Shown piece after piece: positions 15,622 to 25,599 of a stretch of DNA of 64,000 bases. Made by a program: the position numbers and the translations under genes. A model generated the notes under the pieces. That model saw only the letters and a program-made list of their open reading frames with translations. It was not told the origin of the DNA and searched no databases. Numbering within the stretch: the first letter of the stretch is position 1; each line of letters starts with the position of its first letter. The DNA comes from Bacteroidales bacterium (lineage in GTDB: Bacteria > Bacteroidota > Bacteroidia > Bacteroidales > Paludibacteraceae), in assembly GCA_015061145.1 (NCBI GenBank), contig SUXD01000009.1, forward strand, positions 1 through 64,000, in the 5' to 3' direction.

Positions 15622-17802
15622 ATGAGTCAGAAAGAGTTACACGATCAACTGAAAAAATATTTTGGTTTTGACGGCTTCAAAGGAAATCAAGAAGCCATCA
15701 TCAATAATATTTTGGAGGGGAAAGACACTTTCGTGCTGATGCCAACAGGAGGCGGCAAATCATTATGCTACCAGCTCCCGGCATTGCTGAAAGAAGGTGT
15801 CGCCATTGTCATATCACCGCTCATCGCACTCATGAAAAACCAAGTGGACGCCATGCGCTCGTTCAGTGCTGAAGACGGTGTGGCGCACTTTTTGAACTCC
15901 TCGCTCACGAAAGCGGCCATCGAAACCGTACAGAACGACATGCTAAGCGGCAAGACGAAACTGCTGTACATCGCTCCCGAATCGATGACAAAAGAGGAGA
16001 ATGTTGAGTTTCTGAAAAAAGTGAAAATCTCGTTCTACGCCATCGATGAGGCTCATTGCATCTCGGAATGGGGACATGACTTCAGACCCGAATACCGAAG
16101 GATACGGCCCATCATCAACGAGATACAGCCAGCCCCCATCATAGCGCTGACGGCTACTGCCACCCAAAAAGTTCAACACGACATACAAAAAAGCCTTGGC
16201 ATCAGCAATGCCACGGTATTCAAATCGTCGTTCAACCGTCCGAACCTCTATTATGAAGTGCGTCCGAAAACCGCAAATATCGATAAAGACATTATCAAAT
16301 ATGTTCACGGGCAAAAAGGAAAATCCGGCATCATTTACTGCCTCAGCCGGAAAAAAGTGGAGGAATTGGCCGAAACACTATTGGTGAATGACATAAAGGC
16401 GCTGCCTTATCATGCGGGAATGGACTCCGCCACGCGTTCCGAGAACCAAGACAAATTCCTGATGGAAGAAGTGGATGTCATCGTGGCAACCATTGCCTTC
16501 GGCATGGGCATAGACAAACCTGATGTGCGCTTCGTCATACACTACGATATTCCTAAAAGTCTGGAAGGCTACTATCAAGAAACAGGAAGAGCGGGGCGAG
16601 ACGGAGGCGAAGGCGAATGCATCACATTCTACTCGAATAAAGACATACAGAAACTTGAGAAGTTTATACAGGGGAAACCTATCGCCGAACAGGAAATAGG
16701 GAAACAACTTCTGGCAGAGACCGCCGCATACGCCGAATCGGCAATATGCCGAAGAAAATCTCTCCTGCATTACTTCGGAGAAGAATACAACCAAGATAAT
16801 TGCGGCAACTGCGATAACTGTTTAAATCCTAAAAAGCAAATGGAAGCACAAGATATGTTATGTATGGTATTAGAGGCCATCATAACGCTCAAAGAAAAAT
16901 TCAAAGCCGATCATGTCGTGAATGTACTTATCGGAAAAGAGACCGGTCAAGTGAAAGAAAACGAACATGAAGATCTGGAGATATTCGGCACGGCGCCCGA
17001 AGAAGACGAAAAAACATTGCATTCCGTCATCCGGCAAGCCATGATATCCGGATACATCGACAAAGACATTGAGAACTACGGATTGCTGAAAGTGACAAAA
17101 AAAGGACATGCCTATCTGAAAAAACCTGTTTCTTTCACCATCATCGAAGACAACGACTTTGACGAGAAAGAAGAAGAGGTGCCGGTAAAAGGCGGAGCCA
17201 GCTGCGCCGTCGATCCAGCATTATTCTCTATGCTGAAGAATCTGCGGAAGAAAATGGCCAAGACACTGGAACTCCCGCCTTATGTGATTTTCCAAGACCC
17301 CTCTCTCGAAGCGATGGCGACAACATACCCCATCACCATAGAGGAACTGCAGAACATACCTGGCGTAGGAGCAGGAAAAGCCAAAAGATACGGACAGGAA
17401 TTCGCCAACCTCATCAAACGTCATGTGGAGGAAAACGAAATTGAGCGCCCAGAAGACTTGCGCGTGCGTACCGTAGCCAACAAATCGAAGCAGAAAACAT
17501 CCATCATACAAGCTATCGACCGCCAGATTGCGTTGGACGACATCGCCGAATCAAAAGGCATGGAGTTTGACGAACTGCTGACAGAAATCGAATCGATCGT
17601 AAACTCGGGTACGAAGATAAACATCGACTACTTCTTGCGCGAAATTATGGAAGAAGAAAGGATTCAGGATGTGTTCGAATATTTCAAGGAAGCCGAAACC
17701 GACGACATCGAGGAGGCTTACAAGGAATTTTGCAACGAAGACTACACCGAAGAGGAAATTCGTTTGGTACGCATCAAATTCCTTTCGGAAATGGGCAACT
17801 AA
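15622..17802 (+). CDS. recQ: ATP-dependent DNA helicase RecQ
   Basis: A 726-residue 3'-5' DNA helicase of superfamily 2. Walker A MPTGGGKS is at 40-47, the DEAH box AIDEAHCIS near 140, and the second RecA fold contains TGRAGRDG. A zinc-binding RQC segment has CRRKSLLHYFG and CGNCDNC. An HRDC domain (~540-610, LPPYVIFQD and IPGVGAGKAKRYG) follows. The C-terminal ~110 residues extend past the HRDC domain, a longer tail than E. coli RecQ. It acts in recombination, repair and replication restart. Confidence 0.93.
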   Translation: MSQKELHDQLKKYFGFDGFKGNQEAIINNILEGKDTFVLMPTGGGKSLCYQLPALLKEGVAIVISPLIALMKNQVDAMRSFSAEDGVAHFLNSSLTKAAIETVQNDMLSGKTKLLYIAPESMTKEENVEFLKKVKISFYAIDEAHCISEWGHDFRPEYRRIRPIINEIQPAPIIALTATATQKVQHDIQKSLGISNATVFKSSFNRPNLYYEVRPKTANIDKDIIKYVHGQKGKSGIIYCLSRKKVEELAETLLVNDIKALPYHAGMDSATRSENQDKFLMEEVDVIVATIAFGMGIDKPDVRFVIHYDIPKSLEGYYQETGRAGRDGGEGECITFYSNKDIQKLEKFIQGKPIAEQEIGKQLLAETAAYAESAICRRKSLLHYFGEEYNQDNCGNCDNCLNPKKQMEAQDMLCMVLEAIITLKEKFKADHVVNVLIGKETGQVKENEHEDLEIFGTAPEEDEKTLHSVIRQAMISGYIDKDIENYGLLKVTKKGHAYLKKPVSFTIIEDNDFDEKEEEVPVKGGASCAVDPALFSMLKNLRKKMAKTLELPPYVIFQDPSLEAMATTYPITIEELQNIPGVGAGKAKRYGQEFANLIKRHVEENEIERPEDLRVRTVANKSKQKTSIIQAIDRQIALDDIAESKGMEFDELLTEIESIVNSGTKINIDYFLREIMEEERIQDVFEYFKEAETDDIEEAYKEFCNEDYTEEEIRLVRIKFLSEMGN

Positions 17803-17842
17803 GCAACTTACGCGCCCATTTTCATATATTGCGAAAATATAC

Positions 17843-17850
17843 TAACTTTG
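17843..17850 (+). promoter_or_regulatory. -7 element of the fumarate reductase/succinate dehydrogenase operon
   Basis: TAACTTTG matches TAnnTTTG about 40 nt before the first gene; no clear TTTG at the usual -33 distance. Confidence 0.5.
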
Positions 17851-17890
17851 CAAAACTGAATTTTATTAATATTAATTATAATTTAAATTT

Positions 17891-18610
17891 ATGTGGTTAT
17901 TTAATTCCTCTATCGGAAAGAAACTGATAATGAGTTTATCTGGTGCTTTCCTTGTGTTATTTTTGTTGTTTCACATGTCAATGAATCTCGTTGCTGCCTT
18001 CTCTGGCGAAGCATACGATGCGATTTGTGAATTTTTGGGCGCTAACTGGTATGCATTGGCTGGAACCATGGTACTGGCACTCGGCGTAGTAGTTCACTTT
18101 GTTTACGCTTTCATCCTTACATTCCAGAACAGGAAGGCGCGTGGAAACAACGCTTACGAAATCAGCAAAAAACCTAAAACTGTAGAATGGGCATCGCAAA
18201 ACATGCTTGTTTTGGGGTTGATTGTTTGCGTCGGTCTGCTGTTGCACCTCTCGCAATTTTGGGCTCACATGCAATACGCCGAAATTGCAGGAACCGAAGT
18301 CAACAATGTTGCAGGCGTGGCTGACGGAGCAGCATGGATACAATATTATTTTAATGGTTGGGAATATGCTTGGCTGAATGTATGCCTTTACATCGTATGG
18401 CTCGCTGCATTGTGGTTCCACCTCTCTCACGGTGTTTGGAGCGCTATGCAAACCATCGGTTGGAACAACAAAGTATGGATCGACCGCTGGCACTGCATTT
18501 CTGTCATCATCGCGACAGTCGTTATCGCAGGTTTCATGCTGGTGGTGCTGGGCTACGCCTTTGGTCTGTTCCCTCTTTGCAATGCCGCATGCTGTGCAGC
18601 TGCTTGCTAA
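17891..18610 (+). CDS. sdhC: Succinate dehydrogenase/fumarate reductase cytochrome b subunit
   Basis: A 239-residue integral membrane protein with about five hydrophobic segments that anchors the enzyme and holds heme b, exchanging electrons with menaquinone. Conserved-looking His residues occur in LFHMSMN, VVHFVYA, LHLSQFWAH and FHLSHGVWS. This is the five-helix single-anchor form found in Bacteroidota (subunit order C-A-B). In anaerobic Bacteroidales the complex mainly runs as fumarate reductase. The C-terminus is unusually Cys/Ala-rich (CNAACCAAAC). Confidence 0.9.
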   Translation: MWLFNSSIGKKLIMSLSGAFLVLFLLFHMSMNLVAAFSGEAYDAICEFLGANWYALAGTMVLALGVVVHFVYAFILTFQNRKARGNNAYEISKKPKTVEWASQNMLVLGLIVCVGLLLHLSQFWAHMQYAEIAGTEVNNVAGVADGAAWIQYYFNGWEYAWLNVCLYIVWLAALWFHLSHGVWSAMQTIGWNNKVWIDRWHCISVIIATVVIAGFMLVVLGYAFGLFPLCNAACCAAAC

Positions 18611-18649
18611 CCGACATGAATAATTAATTTTCAAGAAAATTTACTCAAT

Positions 18650-20629
18650 ATGGCAACAATAGATTCAAAAATTCCACAGGGTCCGGTGGCTGAGAAATGG
18701 ACCAATTACAAGGCTCACCAGAAATTGGTGAACCCTGCCAACAAACGAAAACTCGACATTATTGTAGTAGGTACAGGACTTGCAGGCGCATCGGCAGCCT
18801 CTACGCTTGGCGAAATGGGTTTCAATGTGCTTAACTTCTGCATACAAGACTCTCCTCGCCGCGCACACTCTATCGCAGCTCAAGGCGGTATCAACGCCGC
18901 TAAGAACTATCAGAACGACGGCGACTCCGTTTATCGCTTGTTCTACGATACCGTAAAAGGTGGCGACTATCGTGCTCGCGAAGCTAATGTTTATCGTTTG
19001 GCTGAAGTGTCAAACAACATCATCGACCAATGTGTGGCACAAGGTGTTCCTTTCGCACGCGAATACGGAGGTTTGCTTGCCAACCGTTCTTTTGGCGGCG
19101 CACAGGTGAGCCGTACTTTCTACGCCAAAGGTCAGACTGGACAACAGTTGCTGCTCGGCGCATACTCATCATTGAACCGTCAGATAAAAGCCGGCAAAGT
19201 AAAAAGCTATAACCGCTACGAAATGCACGACATCGTAATGGTGGACGGACGCGCACGTGGTATTATCGCCAAAAACCTTGTAACAGGAAAATTTGAACGC
19301 TTTGCTGCACACGCAGTAGTTATCGCCACCGGAGGTTACGGAAACGCCTATTTCCTCTCGACCAACGCTATGGGATGCAACTGCTCTGCTGCCATCGCTG
19401 CTTACCGCAAAGGCGCATACTTTGCAAACCCATCATACGTACAGATTCACCCGACCTGTATCCCCGTTCACGGCGACAAACAATCAAAACTTACATTGAT
19501 GTCAGAATCGTTGCGTAACGACGGACGCATCTGGGTGCCTAAAAACATTGAAGACGCAAAGAAACTTCAGAAAGGTCAAATAAAAGGTTCGGATATTCCT
19601 GAAGAAGACCGCGACTACTACTTGGAACGCCGCTACCCAGCTTTCGGAAACCTTGTTCCGCGTGATGTTGCCAGCCGTGCAGCAAAAGAGCGGTGCGACA
19701 AAGGTTTTGGCGTAAACAACACTGGTTTGGCCGTATTCCTCGACTTCTCCGAAGCTATCAATCGTCTTGGCATTGATGTTGTTCGTCAACGCTACGGTAA
19801 CTTGTTCGACATGTACGAAGAAATCACCGATGTAAACCCAGGCGAACTTGCCAAAGAGATAAACGGCGTTAAATATTACAACCCAATGATGATTTTCCCT
19901 GCTATCCACTATACAATGGGCGGTATTTGGGTTGACTACGAACTGCAGACTTCGGTAAAAGGTTTGTTCGCTATTGGCGAGTGCAACTTCTCTGACCACG
20001 GCGCAAACCGTTTGGGAGCTTCAGCGTTGATGCAAGGTTTGGCTGACGGATATTTCGTTCTGCCATACACTATCCAAAATTACCTGAGCGACCAGATTTC
20101 CGTACCGCGCTTCGACCCGAACAGCAAAGAGTTTACTGACGCTCAAGCAAAATGCGAAGCCGAAGAAGACGCATTGCTGAAAATCGGCGGAAAACGCTCG
20201 GTTGACTCCATCCACAAAGAACTTGGCCACATCATGTGGGAATATGTCGGCATGGGTCGTACAAAAGAAGGTTTGGAAACTGCTTTGGAAAAACTGAAAG
20301 AACTGCGCAAAGAATTTGAGACAAATCTGTTTGTCCCTGGCAAAAAAGAAGGAATGAACATCGAATTGGACAAAGCGTTCCATTTGAAAGACTTCATCGT
20401 AATGGGAGAATTGATTGCACGCGATGCGCTCAACCGTAACGAAAGCTGCGGTGGACACTTCCGTGAAGAATACCAGACCGAAGAAGGCGAAGCAAAACGC
20501 GACGACGAGAACTATTTCTATGTTGGCTGCTGGAACTATCAAGGAAGCGACGAAAATGAACCTGAACTGATAAAAGAGCCGCTTGAATACGAAGCTATCA
20601 AAGTTCAAACTCGTAATTATAAATCATAA
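18650..20629 (+). CDS. sdhA: Fumarate reductase/succinate dehydrogenase flavoprotein subunit
   Basis: A 659-residue FAD-containing catalytic subunit interconverting fumarate and succinate on the cytoplasmic face. The dinucleotide-binding [10 protein letters not shown] is near residue 41, and [14 protein letters not shown] holds the His that links FAD covalently. HPTCIP and the Arg-containing active-site segments follow, and [11 protein letters not shown] is the conserved substrate-domain segment. It lies 39 bp after the cytochrome b gene and 20 bp before the iron-sulfur subunit. Confidence 0.95.
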   Translation: MATIDSKIPQGPVAEKWTNYKAHQKLVNPANKRKLDIIVVGTGLAGASAASTLGEMGFNVLNFCIQDSPRRAHSIAAQGGINAAKNYQNDGDSVYRLFYDTVKGGDYRAREANVYRLAEVSNNIIDQCVAQGVPFAREYGGLLANRSFGGAQVSRTFYAKGQTGQQLLLGAYSSLNRQIKAGKVKSYNRYEMHDIVMVDGRARGIIAKNLVTGKFERFAAHAVVIATGGYGNAYFLSTNAMGCNCSAAIAAYRKGAYFANPSYVQIHPTCIPVHGDKQSKLTLMSESLRNDGRIWVPKNIEDAKKLQKGQIKGSDIPEEDRDYYLERRYPAFGNLVPRDVASRAAKERCDKGFGVNNTGLAVFLDFSEAINRLGIDVVRQRYGNLFDMYEEITDVNPGELAKEINGVKYYNPMMIFPAIHYTMGGIWVDYELQTSVKGLFAIGECNFSDHGANRLGASALMQGLADGYFVLPYTIQNYLSDQISVPRFDPNSKEFTDAQAKCEAEEDALLKIGGKRSVDSIHKELGHIMWEYVGMGRTKEGLETALEKLKELRKEFETNLFVPGKKEGMNIELDKAFHLKDFIVMGELIARDALNRNESCGGHFREEYQTEEGEAKRDDENYFYVGCWNYQGSDENEPELIKEPLEYEAIKVQTRNYKS

Positions 20630-20649
20630 ATTTAAGAAAGGGAATACAA

Positions 20650-21405
20650 ATGGATAATATAATGAAAGTCAATCTTAAAGTTTGGCGTCAGGCTGGACCC
20701 AAAGAACAAGGCGGTTTTGTAACTTACGAGAATGTGGAGACCACTCCCGACACTTCATTCTTGGAAACCTTGGACATCTTGAACGAAACGCTTATTGAAA
20801 AAGGACAGGAACCTATTGTTTTTGACCACGACTGCCGCGAAGGCATCTGCGGCATGTGTTCGCTCTATATCAACGGACATCCGCATGGTCCAGCAACAGG
20901 AGCTACAACCTGCCAACTTTATATGCGTCGTTTTAAAGACGGCGAAACCATTACTGTAGAGCCTTGGCGTTCTGCTGCATTTCCTGTAATCAAGGACTTG
21001 ATGGTGAACCGTAACGCATTCGACCAGATTCAGCAGGCCGGAGGCTATGTCTCTTTCAACTGCGGTGGAGCACAAGACGCCAACGCAATTCCTATCTCTA
21101 AAGTTGACGCTGACGAGGCTATGGATTCTGCAACTTGCATTGGTTGCGGCGCTTGCGTTGCAGCTTGCAAAAACGGTTCGGCAATGCTATTTGTCTCTGC
21201 AAAAGTTTCACAGTTCGCTTTGCTCCCACAAGGACGCGTTGAAGCAGTGAAGCGTGTGAAAGCAATGGTAGCAAAAATGGACGAACTTGGTTTCGGAAAC
21301 TGCACAAACACACGTGCATGCGAAGCAGAATGTCCTAAAAAAGTATCTATCAGCAACATAGCTCGCTTGAACAGAGAATTTATCAAAGCTAGTCTGAAAA
21401 ACTAA
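20650..21405 (+). CDS. sdhB: Fumarate reductase/succinate dehydrogenase iron-sulfur subunit
   Basis: A 251-residue electron-transfer subunit. Ligands for 2Fe-2S are in CREGICGMC and a later Cys in TTCQLY; those for 4Fe-4S and 3Fe-4S are in [11 protein letters not shown] and CEAECPKK. The start was kept at the first ATG, with AGAAAGGGAA just upstream; another ATG lies four codons in. It is the last gene of the operon and ends at a strong terminator. Confidence 0.95.
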   Translation: MDNIMKVNLKVWRQAGPKEQGGFVTYENVETTPDTSFLETLDILNETLIEKGQEPIVFDHDCREGICGMCSLYINGHPHGPATGATTCQLYMRRFKDGETITVEPWRSAAFPVIKDLMVNRNAFDQIQQAGGYVSFNCGGAQDANAIPISKVDADEAMDSATCIGCGACVAACKNGSAMLFVSAKVSQFALLPQGRVEAVKRVKAMVAKMDELGFGNCTNTRACEAECPKKVSISNIARLNREFIKASLKN

Positions 21406-21424
21406 TTTCAACAGACATACAGCA

Positions 21425-21456
21425 GAAAAAAACGCCTCAAATGAGGCGTTTTTTTT
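21425..21456 (+). terminator. Intrinsic terminator after sdhB
   Basis: AACGCCTC (21431-21438) and GAGGCGTT (21443-21450) with loop AAAT, preceded by A and followed by six further T. Confidence 0.9.
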
Positions 21457-21475
21457 ATACGCTCACGCGTTAATG

Positions 21476-21501
21476 TTGCACACATTTGAATAATTGTGCA
21501 A
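21476..21501. promoter_or_regulatory. Inverted repeat overlapping the TonB-receptor promoter (operator candidate)
   Basis: TTGCACA (21476-21482) and TGTGCAA (21495-21501) are perfect inverted copies 12 bp apart. The -33 TTTG of the promoter lies between them, so a dimeric regulator bound here would cover it. The regulator is unknown. Confidence 0.5.
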
Positions 21502-21518
21502 TAAAATATTTATCTTTG
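21485..21518 (+). promoter_or_regulatory. Promoter of the TonB-dependent receptor
   Basis: TTTG (21485-21488), a 22-nt spacer and TATCTTTG (21511-21518); transcription would begin only some 15-20 nt before the ATG, leaving no room for a riboswitch. Confidence 0.65.
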
Positions 21519-21542
21519 TGTGTATTATAAAATAATTTCATT

Positions 21543-23630
21543 ATGAACAAAACAACAAAAAAAAGCAGGACTTTTCGGTTCCGACGGTTCTGCCGTGGCA
21601 AATTCGCCACATTTCAATCACTTCACAAAGAAGTGAGCATCGGACACTTGGCCAATTACATTGCCGACAAGCAATTGAAGAAATCAAAAGCAGTTCAATC
21701 ATTCGCCACTACCGCCATGCTGGTTTGCGCACCTTTCAGCATTTCGGCAGATGAGCCTTCAAATGAAGAAATTGCCGTAATTCCGCTCAATGAGGTTGTC
21801 GTCTCAGCAGTACAGACACAAAATCAAAGCAATGCGCTGCATGTCGCGTCAACTTTATCAGCAGAAGAAATAAAGAATCTGCCTATACAAAGCTTAAACG
21901 ACCTGCTTGACCAACTTCCGCAAACCGACATCAGAACACGCGGCAGCAACGGCGTACAAGCCGATTTATCAATTAACGGCAGCACATTCGACCAGACCAT
22001 CGTCCTGCTGAACGGCATCAATTTCACAGACACCCAAACTGGGCACGCCAACCTCGACATTCCCATAGACCTTGCGCTTATCGACAGCATTGAGATTCTG
22101 CAAAACACAGCATCTAGCACATTCGGACAAGCCTTTGGCGGCGCCATCAACATCATCACAAGACAAAAAAGAGAACACTCGCTGCAAGCTGGCATTACTG
22201 GAGGAGAACACGGATATGTCAACCCGTACATCGCACTGAATACCGGAAAAGGAAAATGGAATTGCACTATCAACGGCAGTTACAACAAAAGCAACGGACA
22301 TATCGCCAACACCGACTATCAATACGGCAACATCTTTCTGAACACCAAATACTTGAAGTCAGCGAGCGAGAAATGGGATTTCCAAGTCGGCACACAACTA
22401 AAAGAATTCGGTTCAAACTCATTCTATTCACTCAAATATCCCGACCAGTTTGAATGCACCAGGACACTCATCAGTTCATTGTCGTGGGAGAAATTTATCG
22501 GCAACATAAAGATAGAAGCGCATGCGCTATACCGAAGGCATTTCGACCGATTTGAACTATTCAGAGAAGGGGAAACAGTTTTCCCCGAATGGTACACGCA
22601 ACACAATTACCATGTCACAGATATCGGCGGAGCTGGCGCCAAATCCACCTATTATTGGCCCAAAGGGAAAACTGCCATTGGAGCAGAACTGCGCAACGAA
22701 CATATATTCAGCAATGTACTTGGCGACCCTCTTGACACCCCCAAACTTGTACCGTGGACGAACGACACTACATTTTTCACAAAATCAAAAAACAGAGTGA
22801 ATTTAAACTATTTCATAGAACAAAGCTTTGTGCTCGACAGATTCTCGGTTGCTGCGGCAGTTTCGGGGAATTACAACAATCTGTTCAACAATCATTTCTC
22901 TTGCAGCGCAAACACCAGCTACAGAATAAAAAATTGTATGCTGCTCTGTTCTTTCAGCCACACATTCCGCCTGCCAACTTTCACTGACCTCTATTACGAA
23001 AGCGCCACCCAAATTGCGAACCATCAGCTGAAGCCAGAAAAAAGCACAACCTGCAACATCGGATTCAATTACAAGAAAAAAACATTGGGTATCAATGCCA
23101 ACATATACTATCGCAGGGGGAAAGACATTATAGACTGGATAAAGTCGCCAGAAGAAGAAAAATGGCACAGCATGAATCACACCAAAGTTGACGCGCTGGG
23201 CGGAGATGTCACGCTGTCGTATCTCAAGAACGGGAATGTTATCAGAAACATCGTCGTTTCATACGCATTTCGTACTATGGAAAAAGGGAATGACAATTTT
23301 CTGTCGAAATATGCATTAGACTACCTGAAGCATAAACTTACCTTGCGCACCGATATTCATATATATAAAAAGTTAGGCACTTGCTGGTCATTCTTATTAC
23401 AAAAACGAAACGGCAGCTACATCGACCGAGACAACAACATACAAAACTATTCCGCCATTTTCATGCTGACGCCAAAACTGTATTGGAAAGACAAGAATTT
23501 CTGCTTATATGCTGAATGCAGCAATCTGCTGAATCAACGCTACTACGATTTTGGCGGCGTAGAGCAGCCGCGACGATGGCTGAAAGCCGGTGCCAACATA
23601 AACATAAACATGAAGAAAAAAAAGCAATGA
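21543..23630 (+). CDS. TonB-dependent outer membrane receptor with extended N-terminus
   Basis: A 695-residue outer membrane receptor. From about residue 80 there is a TonB box-like PLNEVVVSA, then a plug domain (LNDLLDQLPQTDIRTRG, VLLNGINFTD, IEILQNTASS, GGAINIIT) and a 22-strand-type barrel to the C-terminal NININM strand. It looks like the BtuB/siderophore size class rather than SusC. The first ~68 residues are odd: a basic FRFRRFCRGKF segment, an amphipathic stretch and only then a hydrophobic signal-like core ending SISADE. This resembles extended signal peptides of some Bacteroidales receptors. No SusD or periplasmic partner is adjacent, so the ligand (cobalamin, heme, iron chelate) stays open. 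Confidence 0.85.
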   Translation: MNKTTKKSRTFRFRRFCRGKFATFQSLHKEVSIGHLANYIADKQLKKSKAVQSFATTAMLVCAPFSISADEPSNEEIAVIPLNEVVVSAVQTQNQSNALHVASTLSAEEIKNLPIQSLNDLLDQLPQTDIRTRGSNGVQADLSINGSTFDQTIVLLNGINFTDTQTGHANLDIPIDLALIDSIEILQNTASSTFGQAFGGAINIITRQKREHSLQAGITGGEHGYVNPYIALNTGKGKWNCTINGSYNKSNGHIANTDYQYGNIFLNTKYLKSASEKWDFQVGTQLKEFGSNSFYSLKYPDQFECTRTLISSLSWEKFIGNIKIEAHALYRRHFDRFELFREGETVFPEWYTQHNYHVTDIGGAGAKSTYYWPKGKTAIGAELRNEHIFSNVLGDPLDTPKLVPWTNDTTFFTKSKNRVNLNYFIEQSFVLDRFSVAAAVSGNYNNLFNNHFSCSANTSYRIKNCMLLCSFSHTFRLPTFTDLYYESATQIANHQLKPEKSTTCNIGFNYKKKTLGINANIYYRRGKDIIDWIKSPEEEKWHSMNHTKVDALGGDVTLSYLKNGNVIRNIVVSYAFRTMEKGNDNFLSKYALDYLKHKLTLRTDIHIYKKLGTCWSFLLQKRNGSYIDRDNNIQNYSAIFMLTPKLYWKDKNFCLYAECSNLLNQRYYDFGGVEQPRRWLKAGANININMKKKKQ

Positions 23631-23634
23631 CTCC

Positions 23635-23669
23635 AACAGGAACCGCCTAAAACGGTTCCTGTTTTTTTT
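23635..23669 (+). terminator. Intrinsic terminator after the TonB receptor gene
   Basis: AACAGGAACCG (23635-23645) and CGGTTCCTGTT (23653-23663) with a 7-nt loop; the T-run is eight long counting the last two stem bases. Confidence 0.9.
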
Positions 23670-23730
23670 CTTTACGAAAAGAGTTTCAAATACAGAAAAA
23701 TGAATCCATAAAATTTAAACAGCCTCTTAA

Positions 23731-23761
23731 TTCGGATTTTAATAATATTTCATTATATTTG
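23731..23761 (+). promoter_or_regulatory. Promoter of the CotH-type gene
   Basis: TTCG (23731-23734), 19 nt, then TATATTTG (23754-23761), close to the Bacteroidota consensus; 27 nt before the start codon. Confidence 0.55.
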
Positions 23762-23787
23762 TTACTTAATCCAAAATTCGACTCTTT

Positions 23788-25575
23788 ATGTACAAAAGCA
23801 TTGCATGCCTGACAATCTTCTTGCTTATGATTTTTGCCTTCGCACCTTCATGTACCGATGAAGACGAGAAATACATCAATGACGAATCCGAACTTTGTCT
23901 GGATAATTTTTCTATCGAAGGCGTGAGTTTCTCTTACGAAAATGACACTATTCTAGGGCATGCCAGCACCAACATGGACCTCAGCAACCTCATCGCTGAA
24001 TTTTCCAGCAACGGAGATGTGTTCGTGAACAACATACCGCAAATCAGCGGTGTGACAGAAAATGATTTTTCTTCACCAGTCGTCTATACCATATCATACC
24101 CTCAGAAAGGCTGGGAGAAGAAATATACCGTCATCATTGAAATAGACGAATCTGCGTTGTTTGTGTCATCATTCAGCATCGGCGACATCAAGTTCACCAT
24201 AACGGAAGATTCCATTATCGGGTACTGCAAGCCAAACATTGACGTCACAAACCTGGCGCCGACTTTCGTTGCCAGCGGAGAGATGGAGTTGAACGGCACA
24301 CCGCAAATTAGCGACGAAAGCGTTCAGGATTTCTCAAAACCGCTGACATATACCGTATATTCGAGCAACAGGAAACTAAGCAAAGACTACACCGTAGTTT
24401 TACAGACATTCACCAAAATACCACAAATTTTCATATACACCGGCGGAGCGCCTATCGATTCGAAAGAAACGTACGTTACCGCCACTTTTGCCGTAAACCC
24501 CAATGCCACAATAGAGAATGTCACCCGTCAGAAATACAACGGGAAAGTCCGTTTGCGCGGAAATTCCACTCTCGGCTATCCTAAACCATCATTTAAAATC
24601 AAGTTCAACGACGAGGTGCCGCTGCTCGGCATGCACGCCTACGAAGAATGGTGCCTGATAGCCAATTATGCCGACAAAACATTGCTCCGCAACTGGCTTG
24701 CTTACGAAATGGCAGAAAGATTGGGCATGCCATTCGCGCCCGCCCATCGTTTTGTGGAAGTATATGTAAACGGCAAACACAAAGGATGTTACCTGCTCAC
24801 CGACCAAGTGGAAATCGGAGATACGCGCGTCAATATTCCGAAACTGAAAAGTACAAGCGCTGACTCCGACATCACCGGCGGCTACCTGCTGGAAGCCGAC
24901 TACCCTTCTAATGAAGACGATCCCGGAACTATCCGATGGGAATCTTTCGGCATGCCTATCACTTTAAAATCGCCAAAATCGCCAACTGCCAAACAACTTG
25001 ATTACATCAGCAGTTTTGTGAAAAACGCTGACAGCCTCATCTGGAAAGGAAACACCAACGGACTGAAGTATTTTGACTTCGAAAGCACAACGCAATGGTT
25101 CTTAACAAATGAATTGTTCAAGAACTGCGACGCCAGCGGTTACAGCAGCATATTCTTTTACAAAGACCGCGATGACGACAAGATATACATGGGACCAGTA
25201 TGGGATTTCGACATCGGCGCAGGGAATGCCAACCACTGCACAGACTGTCAAAACACAAGCGGATGGCATGTGCGCTATTGGCCGCGCATCACACGACTGC
25301 ATGACACAGGCTACAATACATGGTGGAAATACACCGTACAATACTGGCAGGCACACAAAATGGTTTTCCGCGAAGTGATAGATATGATTGACCCTCTGGT
25401 AGAAAAATACGACCTGTCTATAAAGGAGAACAACAAACTATGGCCAAACATGCAAGAACCAGGATTCGTAGTGCCAGGAAACACAACTTACGAGATGCAA
25501 ATAGAGCACCTGAAGAATTTCTTAAATGACCGATATAATTGGCTGGATGGAAAATTCAACAGTTACGATTTTTAA
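23788..25575 (+). CDS. CotH-kinase family lipoprotein with two N-terminal repeat domains
   Basis: A 595-residue exported lipoprotein (lipobox FAPSC, Cys22). Two similar ~85-residue beta domains follow (about 37-120 and 125-207; each starts with FSI, contains a DLSNL- or DVTNL-type strand, a PQIS segment and ends in a YTV strand), like DUF5018-type adhesion domains. The rest is a CotH protein-kinase-like domain: RLRGNSTLGYPKPSFKIKF, GCYLLTDQVEIG and the metal-site motif MGPVWDFDIGAGN. CotH proteins have a kinase fold; some phosphorylate secreted proteins. The Bacteroidota members are uncharacterised. The downstream beta-helix gene begins 24 bp later, so the two are probably co-transcribed. Confidence 0.8.
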   Translation: MYKSIACLTIFLLMIFAFAPSCTDEDEKYINDESELCLDNFSIEGVSFSYENDTILGHASTNMDLSNLIAEFSSNGDVFVNNIPQISGVTENDFSSPVVYTISYPQKGWEKKYTVIIEIDESALFVSSFSIGDIKFTITEDSIIGYCKPNIDVTNLAPTFVASGEMELNGTPQISDESVQDFSKPLTYTVYSSNRKLSKDYTVVLQTFTKIPQIFIYTGGAPIDSKETYVTATFAVNPNATIENVTRQKYNGKVRLRGNSTLGYPKPSFKIKFNDEVPLLGMHAYEEWCLIANYADKTLLRNWLAYEMAERLGMPFAPAHRFVEVYVNGKHKGCYLLTDQVEIGDTRVNIPKLKSTSADSDITGGYLLEADYPSNEDDPGTIRWESFGMPITLKSPKSPTAKQLDYISSFVKNADSLIWKGNTNGLKYFDFESTTQWFLTNELFKNCDASGYSSIFFYKDRDDDKIYMGPVWDFDIGAGNANHCTDCQNTSGWHVRYWPRITRLHDTGYNTWWKYTVQYWQAHKMVFREVIDMIDPLVEKYDLSIKENNKLWPNMQEPGFVVPGNTTYEMQIEHLKNFLNDRYNWLDGKFNSYDF

Positions 25576-25599
25576 CACATAAAAAATATAAACACAACA

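Noticed and set aside
21457-21542. Cobalamin riboswitch ahead of the TonB receptor
   Set aside because: The promoter leaves a leader of under 30 nt, much too short for that class, and no B12-box was seen.
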